Shown here: piece after piece, positions 43,751-56,900 of the stretch
Layout: each line of letters opens with the position of its first letter
Position numbering within the stretch: the first letter of the stretch is position 1
DNA from: Jaltomata sinuosa
Taxonomy: Eukaryota > Streptophyta > Magnoliopsida > Solanales > Solanaceae
Length of the DNA stretch: 64,000 bases
Assembly (NCBI GenBank): GCA_003996215.1
Contig: QJPP01000809.1
Span: forward strand, 186,001-250,000
Direction of reading: 5' to 3'
Position numbers and translations under genes: made by a program
The notes under the pieces: generated by a model
What the model was told of the DNA's origin: nothing
Database searches by the model: none
What the model saw: only the letters and a program-made list of their open reading frames with translations

Positions 43751-46700
43751 AAGTTTGTGGGGCCACTCATTTCTGCTATATTGGGTTGATCAATTTGCAG
43801 AAATGGCTGATGAAAAATCATCAAAGATAATATGCTTCGCATTGCATTGCTTTGCTTTATTAGGCTTATCTTGTCGATCTGGGTGGATTATGTCATATAT
43901 ATATATTCTGTACGATGAAATTAAATACTCCTTCAATTTATTTTTACTCCTCCATTTTGAATTTTGTGCACCCCTTAAAAAAAAAACTTAATATGAAATT
44001 TTACCATAATACTTATATTAATTGATGTATAATTTTAGGTCTTGAGAAATGATTTAGGAAATAAGTTATTAATGTTAAGGGTAAAAAAAAAAATTGTCTT
44101 TTCTTGATATGTTAAAATTGATAAGTAAAAGTGAAATTTTATTTTTGAAATAATGAACAAGTAAAAAGTGTACGAATGAAGTAATTAATTTCCGTGTTTC
44201 TTAAATAGAGTTTATATATACTGAAAAAATTTCAGTACAATTTAACTAATTATTGTTGGAGTTCCACGTCATTTGCGGGATAGGAATATGAACTCCTTAT
44301 ATAGTTTTGGACAATCCTCCCCTCATAATTAAACTACATTTTAGGTTAAGTTAAACCCAAATTTTTACACGATACTCCCTTCATTTTTAAATAAGTGATA
44401 TCTCGACTTTTTTATTTTGTTTCTAAATAAGTGGTATTCTGGATAATTAAGAAGATATCAATGATGTTCTTACAATTTTACCTTTTTTTAAATAAAGAAA
44501 GTTTTATGTAACCAAGAAACTACTAACGAGTTACATCTTTTTCAAGTTATTTATTAAGCGGTAAGTTAGTATAAATACTTTTTGTATTCTAAGAATGAAT
44601 AATTTCTTAAGGAGTGTGTCAAGCTAAATATATCACTTATTTAGAAACGAAGGGAATATCCTAGCATAACCATCTCAATTCTTGCTTCTTCATGTTAGAC
44701 CCCATATTAAATAGTTCATGCACTCTAAACGTGGGGTGGAGGGGTGTGAAAGAGTCCTCTAATATCATACTAAATGAGCGTTAAATCGTAAAACTTAATC
44801 TGGTTGCGTAAGAAAATTATATATTGTCAATGCATAGAATTTAATTTCTGCTCAAATTTGCGGATGACATGTGGAGTATATAATTGCTATTAATATGATT
44901 TTCAATTCTTTACACATGGAATAGGCTAGGCTTCAATTATTATACCTGCCCAACCCACAATCAACAACATATCCACCTAAGATTGTTTGGCTCGATAATG
45001 TTACTAATGATTAATTAGGAGATCAATTAATTGTTTGCGTATATTGATATTTTACGTTGTTACTAAAAGTTTATATCAAAACTAAACATAAACTAGCTAA
45101 TACACATGGCAGCAAAATAGAGACTTTTATTTACATAAATTAATACAGATGGCAGTGCAATACAATAGAGACTTTTCTTTATCATACTTAGTCTTCACTT
45201 TTTTTCTCCCTTTTTAATTATTGGATAAGATTTATTTCCTTTTAACCTTTTAACAATTTAATCTTTAGGGATTTGTGGATACTGTTGTTCCATATTGCTC
45301 TTGAATTGTCAATTATGCATGTTCCAATGATTGAACCTTGAAACACGATGTTTCGTACCATCTTTCTCTTTTCATCTCCATATTTCTTTATTGGACAAGT
45401 TGAATATAATTCATCACTATCATGGAACACGGGTGGGAATATTAGCCAAGAAAACATATATAATTTGCTCATTTATTAACTCAACTTACTTTGATATATT
45501 CAATTCAGTGTATTTAAAAGTTGTGTTAATATGAATTAAATGTGTAGCCCGAATTAATCAACGAGAGACCTTATCACAATATTTTTTAATTTTTTTAATA
45601 TGTTATATATAACCGTAATAAAGAATAACTGTAATAAAGAACAAACAATAAAAATAAAATTTGATATGAGTTAGGTGGATTGAACTATGTCCCATTGTTC
45701 AAGTTATCTTGACTCAACTTATTTCAGTCCAAGTAATTTTTGAGCGGCTTATCATTAATACCTATTAAACAAAAAAATGACATAAATAACCGTTCACCAA
45801 AATAATAATCAAGAAATTTATACTTTTATATATTAATATATGATATACATAAAATTCACATTTTTATACAAAATAGATATATGATATACATAAGAAAAAT
45901 ATGTAACTTGCCCTTATTAATTTAATTATTTTAACCCGATCCAAATTCAATCTGACTCGCTCCTTTGATACCCTATCATCAAAGCAAACACATTGCTCGA
46001 TGATATAAATAGACGGTGGATATTTACAATAAAAGGTATATTGGTGCCGCTTTGAAGATTCCATGCTTTAATATTGGTACGTCGTATGCTAATTGAACAG
46101 TATTTGTTTGGTTATTATTATTTCACGGAAAGGGCGGAGAAAGACATTATTTTTGGAAAAAGGGACTTTAATTTGCGCGTTTCTAAAAAGTTATAATATT
46201 TTATACAACAAAGATGAATATGTGAGATCATCCAATTAAACTTGCGTGGAAAACTTGAATTCTAAAACATATTAATAGGTGAAAATAACTGATAATCACA
46301 GGCCACACATGGAAGCATATTGTGTTTTTCCTCTGCTTTAATAATTAATAACTTTTTAACTCATAATAATATGTACACAGTGGACCATTTTGAAATCGTG
46401 ACGGCTTCAAATAAGCATGTAATGTATAAGTTAAGAGTAGAAAAGAGTTCTAATTTGAAATTAATTTATATCTATCTGAGAAGTAAGAAGTTTTTATTGA
46501 CTTAATATTTCTGTATTGATATATTAATATTTAAGATATATTTTAGAAATTTATGCTTATTAAGATGGATACATGTGCAACGTACGCTCGCGTTAACACA
46601 CTAGTAATTTAAAAAGAATATATCCTTGGCAGGTACATATTTTCAGTCATTGTAAAAAAGGATTTGTAGCATTAATCTCAATAAATTACTGATAAGATAA

Positions 46701-47476
46701 TTTATAAAGATCTATGGCCCTAGGTTTGTGATCGAGTCTTGATGGATCAAAATGGTTTGAGTTAGACCGGTCATTTATTCATTCAAAAGTTACTTAGGTT
46801 GGTACGAACGGGATTAGGATAAGCTAAATAATTGATCAAGCTCAATTCGCCAACTCTACCAAGTCTTGATTTCTTTATTTATTTTCTTATAATTATTTAA
46901 TTATCAAATAAAACTAATAATTTTTTTTCTTTATTATGACTTTATATAACAAGATTTTTCACGGGTCAATTCAGATTATATATTTAGACCTGAACTAAAC
47001 TGAGCAGGTCAAATAATTGAGTTAATAAATTGATGGGTTAATAACTCACTCAAATTTGGGCGGTTCATATTGACATTGTATATATGTTTTAGTAAGAATA
47101 TTACATCACCATGAATGAAGGGGTTTGGAATATTCAAATGTTTACAACGTTTCTAATTACATGCAGATACCGACGAACCTTATAACTTATACATCAACAC
47201 AATTATTAACATGTCATAGTCGCATCGCACTTAATCTGGACCATTCTACGTTCGTTAAATAAAGGTATATAGCGGTATTAGACGCAAATTCAATGGTGTA
47301 CTAACGATCAATAAAGTGAGTGAAAATTATAAAAAAATAAATCAGAATTCAAATTTCAATAGATAGAAAGTTCGTTAGGTGACTTCTTTTAATAGACAGA
47401 GAATAATGTACACACCAATATAAAAGAAAAAAATATAGCATCACAAGTTTCTCAACAATCCAATCTTAGGTATTTT
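43751..47476. other. Intergenic spacer between SWEET copies 1 and 2 (part 1)
   Basis: No gene seen. It contains more SWEET-upstream homology (43862-43925 and about 45221-45290), a Stowaway-like element (44375-44656) and, at about 46572-46604, 'gtgcaacgtacgctcgcg' followed by 'cactagt', a possible Helitron 3' end. Confidence 0.4.
44375..44656. mobile_element. Stowaway-like MITE
   Basis: CTCCCTTCATTTTTAAATAA at the left and 'ttatttagaaacgaagggaa' at the right are inverted repeats with TA on both flanks (44373-44374, 44657-44658). Confidence 0.75.
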
Positions 47477-47718
47477 TATTTTTATTCTTTTGATGATCGT
47501 GGTGTCCAGACCAGCTTTCGCGCACCTCGACTAAATCCACGGGATACCTGCCACCTCCACCAGCAACAGGTACCAGATAACTCTGTCCACCAAGTCTAGA
47601 ACAGATGGAAATGATCACCTAGCGTTTTTTTGTCTCCATTGGAATTTGAACCTGAGACCTTTGGCCTCATGACTCTTTTAACCCACTTCATTGACCACTA
47701 GAGCACACCCTTGTGTGC
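47477..47718 (-). mobile_element. Full-length SINE (family A) with exact 16-bp target duplication
   Basis: Minus orientation: head 'gcacacaagggtgtgctc', A-box TAGTGGTCAATG, B box GGTTCAAATTCC, body through 'ggtacctgttgctggtgg' to 'gcgcgaaagctggtc', then A-rich tail. CAATCTTAGGTATTTT occurs at 47461-47476 and again at 47719-47734. The duplication is exact, so insertion is relatively recent. Confidence 0.92.
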
Positions 47719-47734
47719 AATCTTAGGTATTTTC

Positions 47735-48540
47735 AAGTTACCAATGAATATAAAAGTCATAACCCAAGAGTAAAAAGAAAAAAAAAGTTGTCTTTATATG
47801 AGAAAGCAATCAATCAAGCAAAATGGCCAATAATGTTACCTTCCTCCACATTTTTTTTTTTTTAAATAAAAATAAAATCGGGCTCAAATTAAATGCTTGC
47901 CCCTTGCAAGCTATAACATTAGGGGAAGGGAGGGGTGGGACTTGATATTTGATAATATCTGAATTGAAATATGTTTAATACGTTAATTTTAGTTATTTTT
48001 TTATTTCAATTTACGTGAATCTTTCGATTAGACACAAAGTTTATGAAAACAAGAAAGACATTTGAAATTTGTGGACTAAAATAAATTTTAGATATTTGAG
48101 TGGCTAAAAATTATTTTACTAAGGGTATTTTTTTTTTTTTAAAGCGAAGTTGTTTCTAATTATAGCAATGTGACGTTCTTTTTAGAACATACTTAAAAAA
48201 AGTGTATCACATGAATTGGGACAAATTAAGTATTATATACCAGTAATAGTGAAAGAAAATATTAAAGTAATTATTATGTCCGTTTCTTATTATAAAAATG
48301 TTAAAAATTGGTTTATATTATCACTTTTTTCAGGTTAGACACATAATCATGCATGTTACTTTGTCGAATATAATTAGTGCACGACTCACCTAGTCCATTA
48401 CAAATAGTTTATAATTACTCGTATTGTGTATGTTATATGATAGGATATATTTCCATATAATGTTTAAAATATAGGAGCAACATTTTTTTGCAACTTTTGA
48501 GACTCTTCCAATTAGCAATAATATGTTTCTTCCTTTTTGA

Positions 48541-48584
<44 letters not shown>

Positions 48585-48985
48585 CACTACAAATTAAATG
48601 AGTATTATCTCCCTAGTGCTACATATAATTAACTAGGTTGCTACTAAAACGAGGAAGAATCTATGCTTTCCTGTGTAAACTAAGGATTTAATCAATTAGC
48701 TGTTTATTCCTAATTGTTGATCTTTATGCATGATTAATTGATTCCACTTACCTATATGAATAGCTTAACGTTTTACTATGATAAAATATTTACACAAACT
48801 AGTTAGAATTAAGGCATAGTCGATTGACATCACATTATAAGAAATTAATAGGAACTAGCCAGCAAAAATAAGAAATCTTAGTATTTATATACACTACCTT
48901 AGAGTTTATTAAGTATTCTAAATTGATAATTCATTTTGACCTTGTAGATAATTTAGATCCATAGTAAGCATATGGCTTGACTAAT
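47735..48985. other. AT-rich intergenic with (AT)n tract
   Basis: No gene seen. A (TA)20 microsatellite lies at 48543-48582. Confidence 0.45.
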
Positions 48986-49700
48986 TTGTATGAGGTAAAA
49001 TTGGTACAAAGGCACGTGGCAGCTGTCGAGCGAATAGTTTGGGCGCATGGTCATCACGGCACGAGTATCCTTTCGAAGGTAAAGAAGTATCCTCCACCTC
49101 CTATCACCATTGATGACATGACACAAGATGACAAGCAGGAGACAAGCTAAGAGTGTCAGGGACGCGGACGAGCACCTGCAGATCTAGTAGAGCCACAGGA
49201 CCCCTCTAACGAACCAAACAAGTGGCATCCTCACATTGGTGGAAGCCCTAGGCCGTAGCTAGCCTAGCGCCATATTTGGTATACTATAAATAGTGACTTC
49301 AACTCACTTGTAAAGGGGCTGGACTCTGAATCCTCTCTGTTACTCTCCTCTCTCATTCAGAATATCAATACAACAATAATTTCTTGCTCCCTAAGTTCTT
49401 TACTGTTCATGGTTGCCTAATACTAGTTTGTTCCTACTGGGTAATCTTTGGAGGCTCGATTCTATTCTCGGTGCACTCGAGAATGTCCTCGGCTAGCCTA
49501 GTTTGCTCACTTTACTTTTTTTCATTGTTTATTTGCTATTATTCATTGTCTTTGCGCTATTATCGTCTTTTCTCGATTATCATATAGACTAGCCGCTAAC
49601 AAATCGATAACATAAACAAGGCCGAATCATAACACATGCTCTTAATTCACCTACAAATTCAATTGTTCTGCCATCAGAATTTGGCGCGACTTCTATATTT
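48986..49700 (+). mobile_element. Probable solo LTR or LTR-retrotransposon remnant
   Basis: A GC-richer island with a clear promoter-like core, 'tactataaatagtgac' at 49282-49297 and C/T-rich leader words after it, as in plant LTRs. 'aatttggcgcgac' near 49678 resembles a gypsy-type primer-binding region. No coding frame of length, and LTR ends and target duplication were not located. Confidence 0.4.
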
Positions 49701-49829
49701 TCCCTTTGAATCAACTTTTGAGCTAACACCAATCATCAGTTCAGTGGGAGGCATTATTTTTAAGTAACTCTTGGTAAATGGTAATCACTTATATTTAAAA
49801 ATAGGGTCGCTTGCAATTTTGATCCTATT

Positions 49830-50225
49830 TTTTTTTGTTGGTCTTTGATTTTTGTTTCTCAAAGTAAAAATAAAATAAAATTTTAGGACATAAATTTATA
49901 TTTTTACATTTTATAAATTTATTGCGATCATTAGCGATCAGATCCTGGAACTTAGGTTTCGCCCATGACGCAGAAAAATTGGGTATCCCACAAGCATGAC
50001 CTACAAGAACCATATCATTCAAAAGCTCCTTCAATTTGGTTGGATATTAAACCTTGATTTCAGAAATTTGTAACACTCCAGATCTCCTTCGGAAGGAATA
50101 GACTCAGATAATTAATGGACATCGTCAACATGAGATTTTTTTCTACCATTTCACAAGGAAAACATACCAAAACTTTGGGTGAAGAAGCGATGAAGTGGGA
50201 TGAAGAAGCAGCCATCGCTGGAATT
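49830..50225 (-). pseudogene. Unrecognised gene fragment (transit-peptide-like first exon)
   Basis: On the minus strand, ATG at about 50216 opens MAASSSHFIASSPKVL and ends at a good donor GTATGT (about 50163). About 160 bp further on, a 'cttgtag' acceptor near 50010 leads into 'GHACGIPNFSASWAKPKFQDL', then the frame dies in AT-rich sequence. This looks like the 5' end of a plastid-targeted gene, but I do not recognise the family and no further exons follow. Confidence 0.3.
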
Positions 50226-50557
50226 TGAGTAACGGGCCAGAGATGCTAGATTGCACCTATTCTTAGCATCACAATAGGTAGAGATTGCAACAAAGAGAAG
50301 AACGACACACAAACTGTGCCATAAACCAATGTCAAACAAAAAGTATGGTTGCTTAAACTTCCAGTTGCGACACTCAAATCAACGGCTTCGATGTCTTCAC
50401 TTGCTTGACAAGACCAATACCCAAGAGTTAGTTATTGTGGTTAAATAAAGGTAAACCCAATGTCATTCTATATAATGATATTATTAACGAGCATTAGATT
50501 GAAGAAGTTCTCCTATAATTGGATTTAAGTTGTCCATAATTGACATGCTTCTGAGTA

Positions 50558-50800
50558 CTTCATCCCTTCATTTTTACTTGTCACGTTTCGCTTCTCATAA
50601 GGACTTTGACCAATATTTTAAGATATATTTTTTCATCATATCGATAAAAAAAGAATTGCAATTTATAATATTTTTCATATAATTTCAAAAATCTAAATTT
50701 TAAATATTAAATTAATCTAATTTCATTTAATTTCAAAAATGAGTCAAATTGATTTTTCGTAAAAAGAAACCAAACAAGTAATTAAAGTGAATGAAGAGAG
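50558..50800. mobile_element. Stowaway-like MITE downstream of SWEET copy 2
   Basis: 'cttcatcccttcatttttac' at the left and 'aattaaagtgaatgaagag' at the right form imperfect inverted repeats with TA at both flanks (50556-50557, 50801-50802). Confidence 0.6.
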
Positions 50801-51041
50801 TAGTAAAAGCAAAAGAATTGTAAAGTCAGAGATGACACAAAATTAACACATGAAATTCTGTACAAGAGTAGGAGCGGACAACAACGCTTGAATTATCGGA
50901 GAATATAATTACATTTGATACTTAAAGAATTAATCATCATAATAATAAATACAATAATACACGTCAGTGTATATAATTTAAATCTATTTGCATTTCTTGA
51001 CATGCCCAATTAGCAACAATTTACTACTGGTATATACAATC

Positions 51042-53159
51042 TCAGACTTCCAGTGTTTTCCACAGCTTTTTATGATCTTCAGCTATATTTTCATGCATGC
51101 ATAAGGCCAAATCAAACTTCTGTGTACATGAAATCAGTGAACCAAGTTTCACTATTTCAATAATTTGCTCTTCACTTAGTTCTGGAAAATTCCTGTCATT
51201 GTGTAAGATTATCACACGGTTTTTTAGCTCAGGAAGATTCTGCTCCTTTACAAAGTATTCTTCCTCTTTCTTGTTGTACATAACATAGAGCACCATTTGG
51301 AGGATACCAAATATGAATCCCAATATATTTGGAATCTATTCATTAAAAAGAAATTAAAGGGAAAATATTAGTATCATAGTTCAAGAAGTACTATATATAG
51401 ATGCATCAAAGCTAGTCAAGGCTGGGAAATGAATTAATCTAAAAAAAAAACTTACAGCAATGTTGAAGTCTTTTAATAAAAGACCATAGAAAAACCACAT
51501 AACAGCACTTAAAGTGAGGAAAACAGAGAGGAGAAATGGCATGTATTCCACACTCTTTGTTTTGATTACTTGTCTCTGCATTAAAATGAGAAAATGGATA
51601 CCATTATATATTTTTATTCATGAACAATGAAAACCGAAGATATGTAAAATAATAATTATGTCTCAGTCTCAAAAAAATTTGGATCAATTATATAAATAAT
51701 AATATTAACAATAATATATTAAAAAAAAAGGGCAGCCCGGTGCACTAAAGCATAATAAAAATATACTTAATAAAATAATAAGTACTTGGAATTCACATTA
51801 TATTTTATTTCTACTAACTTATAAATCTCTGGAAGGTAAGCAATAATTGTTAAAAAAACACATACATATATAGGAGGTAAAGGAAAAGTGTTAACATGAC
51901 GAAAATATATTTTCAACAATAGGTATCCAATATATTGATACCTCAAAAACGAATAAAGGAAAGCACAGAGTTAAGGTTTTTCAACAATATACTCCCTCCG
52001 ATTTAATTTGTTTGGCCTACTTTCCTTTTTAGTTCGTTTCAAAAATAATGTCTCTTTTCTTTTTTTAGAAAGTCTTTAATTTTAACTTTTCACATGGCAT
52101 ATTCAAGACCACAAAATTAAAGGATATTTTAATATATTTAACATATCTTTAATTTAAGACCACAAGTTTCAAAAGTCTTCTTTACTTTCTTAAATTCCGT
52201 GCAAAGTCAAAATAAGCCAAACAAATTAAAACGGAGGAAGTATATGTTATTGATTCTTGCATGAATAAAACTTACCACTATGCATAATGGTGCAGAAAAC
52301 ACACACAAGGAAAACACAAGGCAAATCCATCCAACAACTTGTACACGAACAACTCCTTCGAATAGAAACTGAGTAACGAGGACAATAGCACCACAGCCAC
52401 CAACCACTAATAAAAGTAGTAGCTTCATGGTTTGAACCTGCATAATTAATCACACTTTACGATAAATTATTTGTAATTATCTTGTAGGTGATCTGATATT
52501 TTAAAAGTACTTGTTTACGTCTTTATTGTATAGAAAAACGTACCCTGGCTTCCTTTGGTGCATAGAAAAGGTAGAAGACAACGTATATAGTTTCAATGAA
52601 GCACCCAAAAGAGTTTATAGTGATGAGAAGGGTAGTGTTGGTCTTGAGAAATGCATAGTAAATCCAAAGCATAGCACTGAATAGAGCAACCACATATGGA
52701 ATTGATTGATACCCTTCTGTTGATTTCTTCTTGTATATTTTATAAAAGATCGGCCTGCAGGACCATGTATTATAAGTATGCATATTAATTGATCGATTCC
52801 CCAAATAGTTGCAACGCAGAAAATGTATATATATACTTAGAAAGAGGGAGAAAAAAAAAAGGAACTGAAGGAACAAGAGACATACAGTGGAGAAAGGAAA
52901 ACTAAAAAGGAGACGATGTTTCCTGCAAAATAGAAGCAGAAGAAGGTAAAATTAAACATCATTATATTATTTATGAACTAGTAATGAATAATAGGAAGAG
53001 ATAATTCAACATAAAAATCAATGATGTAAAATATGTAAACAAATGATTGAGGATATGCAAATATATACAATGAAATCAATTTGTACTAACAAAACAAAAA
53101 TGGATTTTACCTAGGACACCAAATGCAAAAGCCCAGTCATGACCAGAAAAATCAGCCAT
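51042..53159 (-). CDS. SWEET sugar transporter, tandem copy 2
   Basis: Exons in transcription order: 53159-53111, 52922-52886, 52754-52544, 52437-52276, 51575-51456, 51335-51042; 290 residues. Repeat 1 shows GN in helix 1 (17-18), 'KKKSTEGYQSIPYVVALFSA' and the pocket Trp59 in 'SAMLW'; the repeat 1 Asn is in 'TINSFG'. Repeat 2 has 'RQVIKTKSVEYMPFLLS', 'LSAVMWFFYG' and 'IPNILGF'. Clade III-type SWEETs export sucrose across the plasma membrane for phloem loading, nectar and seed filling; some members are pathogen targets. Exons 2-5 match the other two copies in size exactly. Intron 4 carries a Stowaway MITE. All introns are GT-AG. The tail after 'KKEEEYFVKEQNLPEL' is longer than in copy 3 and ends 'LWKTLEV'. 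Confidence 0.92.
51992..52240. mobile_element. Stowaway-like MITE in SWEET copy 2 intron 4
   Basis: CTCCCTCCGATTTAATTTG and 'caaattaaaacggaggaag' terminal inverted repeats with TA at 51990-51991 and 52241-52242; 249 bp. Internal inverted homology is extensive, so the intron RNA can fold into a long hairpin. Confidence 0.85.
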
Positions 53160-53273
53160 CTTTTTTTTTTTCCAAAGAAAGAAATTCTTTGGGTTGATGT
53201 ATTACTGGCTAATAATTGCAAGCACTTGCTTGTTCTATTTGACAGTGAATGAAGGTGGCTATATTAGTACATG

Positions 53274-53281
53274 TTTATATA
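53274..53281 (-). promoter_or_regulatory. TATA box of SWEET copy 2
   Basis: TATATAAA on the minus strand, 115 bp before the start codon. The same octamer is at nearly the same distance in copy 3. Confidence 0.65.
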
Positions 53282-53339
53282 GCAAGAGGAGGAAAGTTGG
53301 TGTCATTAGTGGAGATCTTTTCTTTATTGTACTGTGTCA

Positions 53340-53533
53340 GGGTCGTTTGGCCAACGGGATGGGATAGATTGAGATATATCACTTTTTATATAAGATAACT
53401 TATCCCACCATTTATACTAAAATAATGAGATAAAATAATCGTGAGACTAAATAATACTCATTACCAAATTGAATAAAATAATCCTTTAAAATATTTTGAA
53501 ATTATTATCTTTATCTCACCAATCAAACGATCC
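53340..53533. mobile_element. MITE inserted in the SWEET copy 2 promoter
   Basis: GGGTCGTTTGGCC at the left and 'aatcaaacgatcc' at the right are terminal inverted repeats. The element lies between the TATA box and the conserved upstream blocks and accounts for most of their extra distance from the start codon compared with copy 3. Confidence 0.65.
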
Positions 53534-53592
53534 GATATTTCTTTTTCTTTTTAGGGCGGGTAAGTGGCAGGGTTTCATATCCTAAAAGAAAT

Positions 53593-53779
53593 AGGGGACC
53601 CCATATGGAACTTTTGTTATGTCATCTACCAATCTATAGAGGACGCACTAAGCTGAAAATTCATATATTAAATTGTACGTTAGATTCCCTTTTATCTCCT
53701 GTACGAATTGTGCTTTTATTTAGCAAAAAGAATCGACCATAAAGTGATGACAGACCAATCAATGTTTGCCATTTGGCAT
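53593..53779 (-). promoter_or_regulatory. Conserved SWEET upstream blocks, copy 2
   Basis: Proximal block 53593-53655 ('ggaccccatatgg', 'cttttgttatgtcatc', 'gcactaagc') and distal block 53719-53779 ('tagcaaaaagaatc', 'gtgatgacag', 'ccaatcaatgtttgcca', 'tttggca') align with 43581-43750 and 58762-58951. Confidence 0.65.
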
Positions 53780-56700
53780 CAATAATATACACAAGTGGCC
53801 ATAGGGGTATACATAATATTGGCACTAAATAGTGTCATCAATTACTACGCCATATGGATGATGCAAATAATCAGAATAAATACAAACTGCTTTGGTTATA
53901 TATAGGGGTTTAATTATCTTGTCTTAGTAGATTCTGCAATGTTAGAATTAAGTGATTATCATCCTATAGTCGATTGCAAAGGTGTGACTTTATTTTTCAA
54001 TTAAACCCGCCCAACTAGCGTCATATTCGATTTTCAAATATTTTTACCTAATTTCACAAACTAGATTCGAGAAATGATAAAAGTGATTCACAAAACAATT
54101 TATTTTGCAACTCTCCGAAAGCAAAATATCAATCTAAGTACAAACGTACGTGGACCTAGTTGAGGGTGAAGACTGATAATGTCCCACTATATATGTAAAT
54201 AAGAATCTCTCAATTAAAATAAAGCTCTAATTAAAAAAACATAAGTACTATTACTTTTGAGTAGTCTTTTACTAGATAAACATGTACCCAATAAAAGCAA
54301 AACCTCATTTAAAACAAATCTCTAATTTTTAATATTTCGTGCCTTTATCATTCTTTTCTTTTTTTCTTTCTATCCCGCAAGGAATTTATCTCCCTATTCA
54401 CCCTCAAACATGCATTGGAACCTCTCCAAATCTCACTTGTGAAATCACACTTTATATTATCGTTATTGTTACTTTACCCTATTATATATAGACTTTATTT
54501 TGGAGGGGGGGTTGCTCAAAAAAGTGTTGAATAATCTTGCTAGCTTTTCCCTTCAATTCTCCTGGACAAGATTTATCTTCCATCCAACTTTATAGTAAGA
54601 AAGGAAAATCATGGGAGACAATAAGATGAAGAAACTTTAGGTTTTTGTGGATGCATGTCCTCCCAATTTCAGCAGCCAATACATGCATTTGAATTATATA
54701 TAATTTCCCAATCATGATTGAAACAAGGACGTGGCCCATATATACAATTTTATCCTTAGCACATCACAAAATATATACATGAATTTCCATCCTCTCATTG
54801 TCTTTTTGTCCTTTTTTTTTTTTAAGCTTTCTCTAATTTCCTTTATACATTTTGCATCAAATGTATATCTCAATGGAAAGCGTCAACAAAGAGGATAGGC
54901 TGAAAATATATTGCTATTATATTCTATCTGTACATATCACGTCCATAATTTTAAATTTCATGCAGAGAGGAATAAACATTAAACTATTTTTCTGTAAAAG
55001 GCTCAAACTTAGTACTGTTCATAAAAGTCGTACTATAAAAACTAAAAAGATACTATTATCAGTAATATACCTTTCCAGGGATTCAAAAGAATGATTAGTA
55101 GTAATTTGTTTGTTCAAATTTCTAAAATCTGTCTATTTTGAAAAGTATTTTTCGTAGGACGTGTTTCTGAAAAAATGTACTTTTGGAGAATAGATGTTTG
55201 TGTTTGGATAATTAATTTTGAAGAAGAATTTTGCTAATATTAGAGTTTTTTATTTTTATTTTTTAGCTTTTGCAACTATTTAAAATTACTTTTTTTTTCT
55301 TTCTAAAAAGCTTAGCCAAACACCTCTAACTAAACTATCGAAAACAAGATTTTTTTGGCTTCCAAAAACTTGGTTAAATTGGCTATAAGTCTCAAACTTA
55401 CCATTGTGAAGTCCTAATGGTTAATATATATGCTACTTTGATCTTATATCATTTAATTTTCTTCAACCATATATAAATCAATCTATATCATTAGAAATAT
55501 GCAATATCATCTCAATGAAATATTAATTGTGTACATATCACAATGAAAGAAATCAATGGATTTTCAAGTACATATCTCATCCTTTTTCAGTTTTAATTGT
55601 TAATTGTGTGCACATCATTTATTGCAAGGAGGAGGAAAAGAAGCCGGATCTGAGGAGAAGTTATTTTTACACAATTATTATTTTTTAGGGAAAAAAAGTT
55701 AATTATCAAGTTTTTTAAAAAATATATAAAATTTTCGCCACTTATCCCTTTTTGGATAGTCATTTAGTAAATTCCCCTCTATATTTTTCGTCTATCTCAT
55801 TTCCCGATACCTTTACAAATAAACCCCATAAATCTTGAGCAAAAATTTGATTATACAAAGAAAAAATAAAAAATCTTGAAAAACTTACAGAGAACCTATT
55901 ATCCATAAAGGCAATCAAGAGTAAAGAGGACTCGACACTTGGATGGGTCAGTTTAGGCCAATATGCCCAAACTTAGGGCATATACAATGTAGCTCATGCG
56001 CAACTCATTAAAATCTGGGTGGATTGGACGGATCAAATAGACTTATGCTAAATTTGCTAGCTCTAATTTTAATCTTTTCAATTTTGAGTACGCCACGGTG
56101 CTGGTGGGCCCACTTTTATGATCTGCGGTTGATTTCAATCGGTTGTGTCGAATGCGCGAGTTGATTTGAATCCATATGGGTCAAAATGAACTAAGTTAAT
56201 ATAATCCATTCATAAGTTATTTGAGTTGAAATGAATTAAAATGCAGGTTACAATTCAATCCGTCTAATTCTCGCAAAGTTTTTAATTATATTAGTTGTTC
56301 TTTTATACATTATTTTTGTAGTACATAATAAAATATTATTTCTTTATTATGACTATATATAACATAGCAGATAAAAACAACTGTCTTTTAAAAATATTTT
56401 GACAAGATTTTTCATTGGTCAATTTGGACTATATATCGACCCATTTGAATCAATAACCAACTCAAACTTAAACAGATTATGTTTTCGACGGCTAATTTTG
56501 TCACCTCTAATTTCATCTTATACAAAACCAAAGTCTTGCAAATAATAAAAGTATTATTTAGAAAGCGTGAAACAAAACTTTTTATGCCAAAAAAGAAAAG
56601 GATTCAATATTCTTAAACAAGAAATTATGTGCTCTTGGTTCAAACCATTTACCTTTAAGTTATCGCAAGTTAATTTCAAGAAATAATAACTATCTAACAA

Positions 56701-56900
56701 GTTATTAATGTTATAAGGAGTAGGGGTGGACAAAATTAGAGCTTGAATTAATGGGCAAACATAATTTACAATTGATAATTAAGCACTATTATGTAAATAA
56801 AATACACATCAAATCCAAATAAGCTAACCCGCAAGGGTTGGTTCGGTGAGTGACTCCTCACGTGGGAGACCTGGAATCGATTTACATCTACTCAAGCTTG
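53780..56900. other. Spacer between SWEET copies 2 and 3
   Basis: No gene. 54545-54740 is homologous to the copy 3 upstream stretch 59470-59680 ('aagatttatc', 'gggagacaa', 'gaaactttagg', 'atttcagcagcca', 'acgtggc'). The remainder is AT-rich. 56822-56895 is a degenerate SINE head on the plus strand ('gggttggttcggtgagtg', then 'gtgggagacctgg'). Confidence 0.45.

Noticed and set aside
43713..43991. 92-residue plus-strand open frame
   Set aside because: Starts inside a block conserved as non-coding sequence upstream of all three SWEET genes. The frame is not kept in the other copies.
49384..49587. 67-residue open frame
   Set aside because: Falls within the probable LTR remnant and is made of T-rich leader sequence.
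56822..56895. tRNA-like plus-strand sequence
   Set aside because: B box is degenerate and stems do not pair; probably a decayed SINE.
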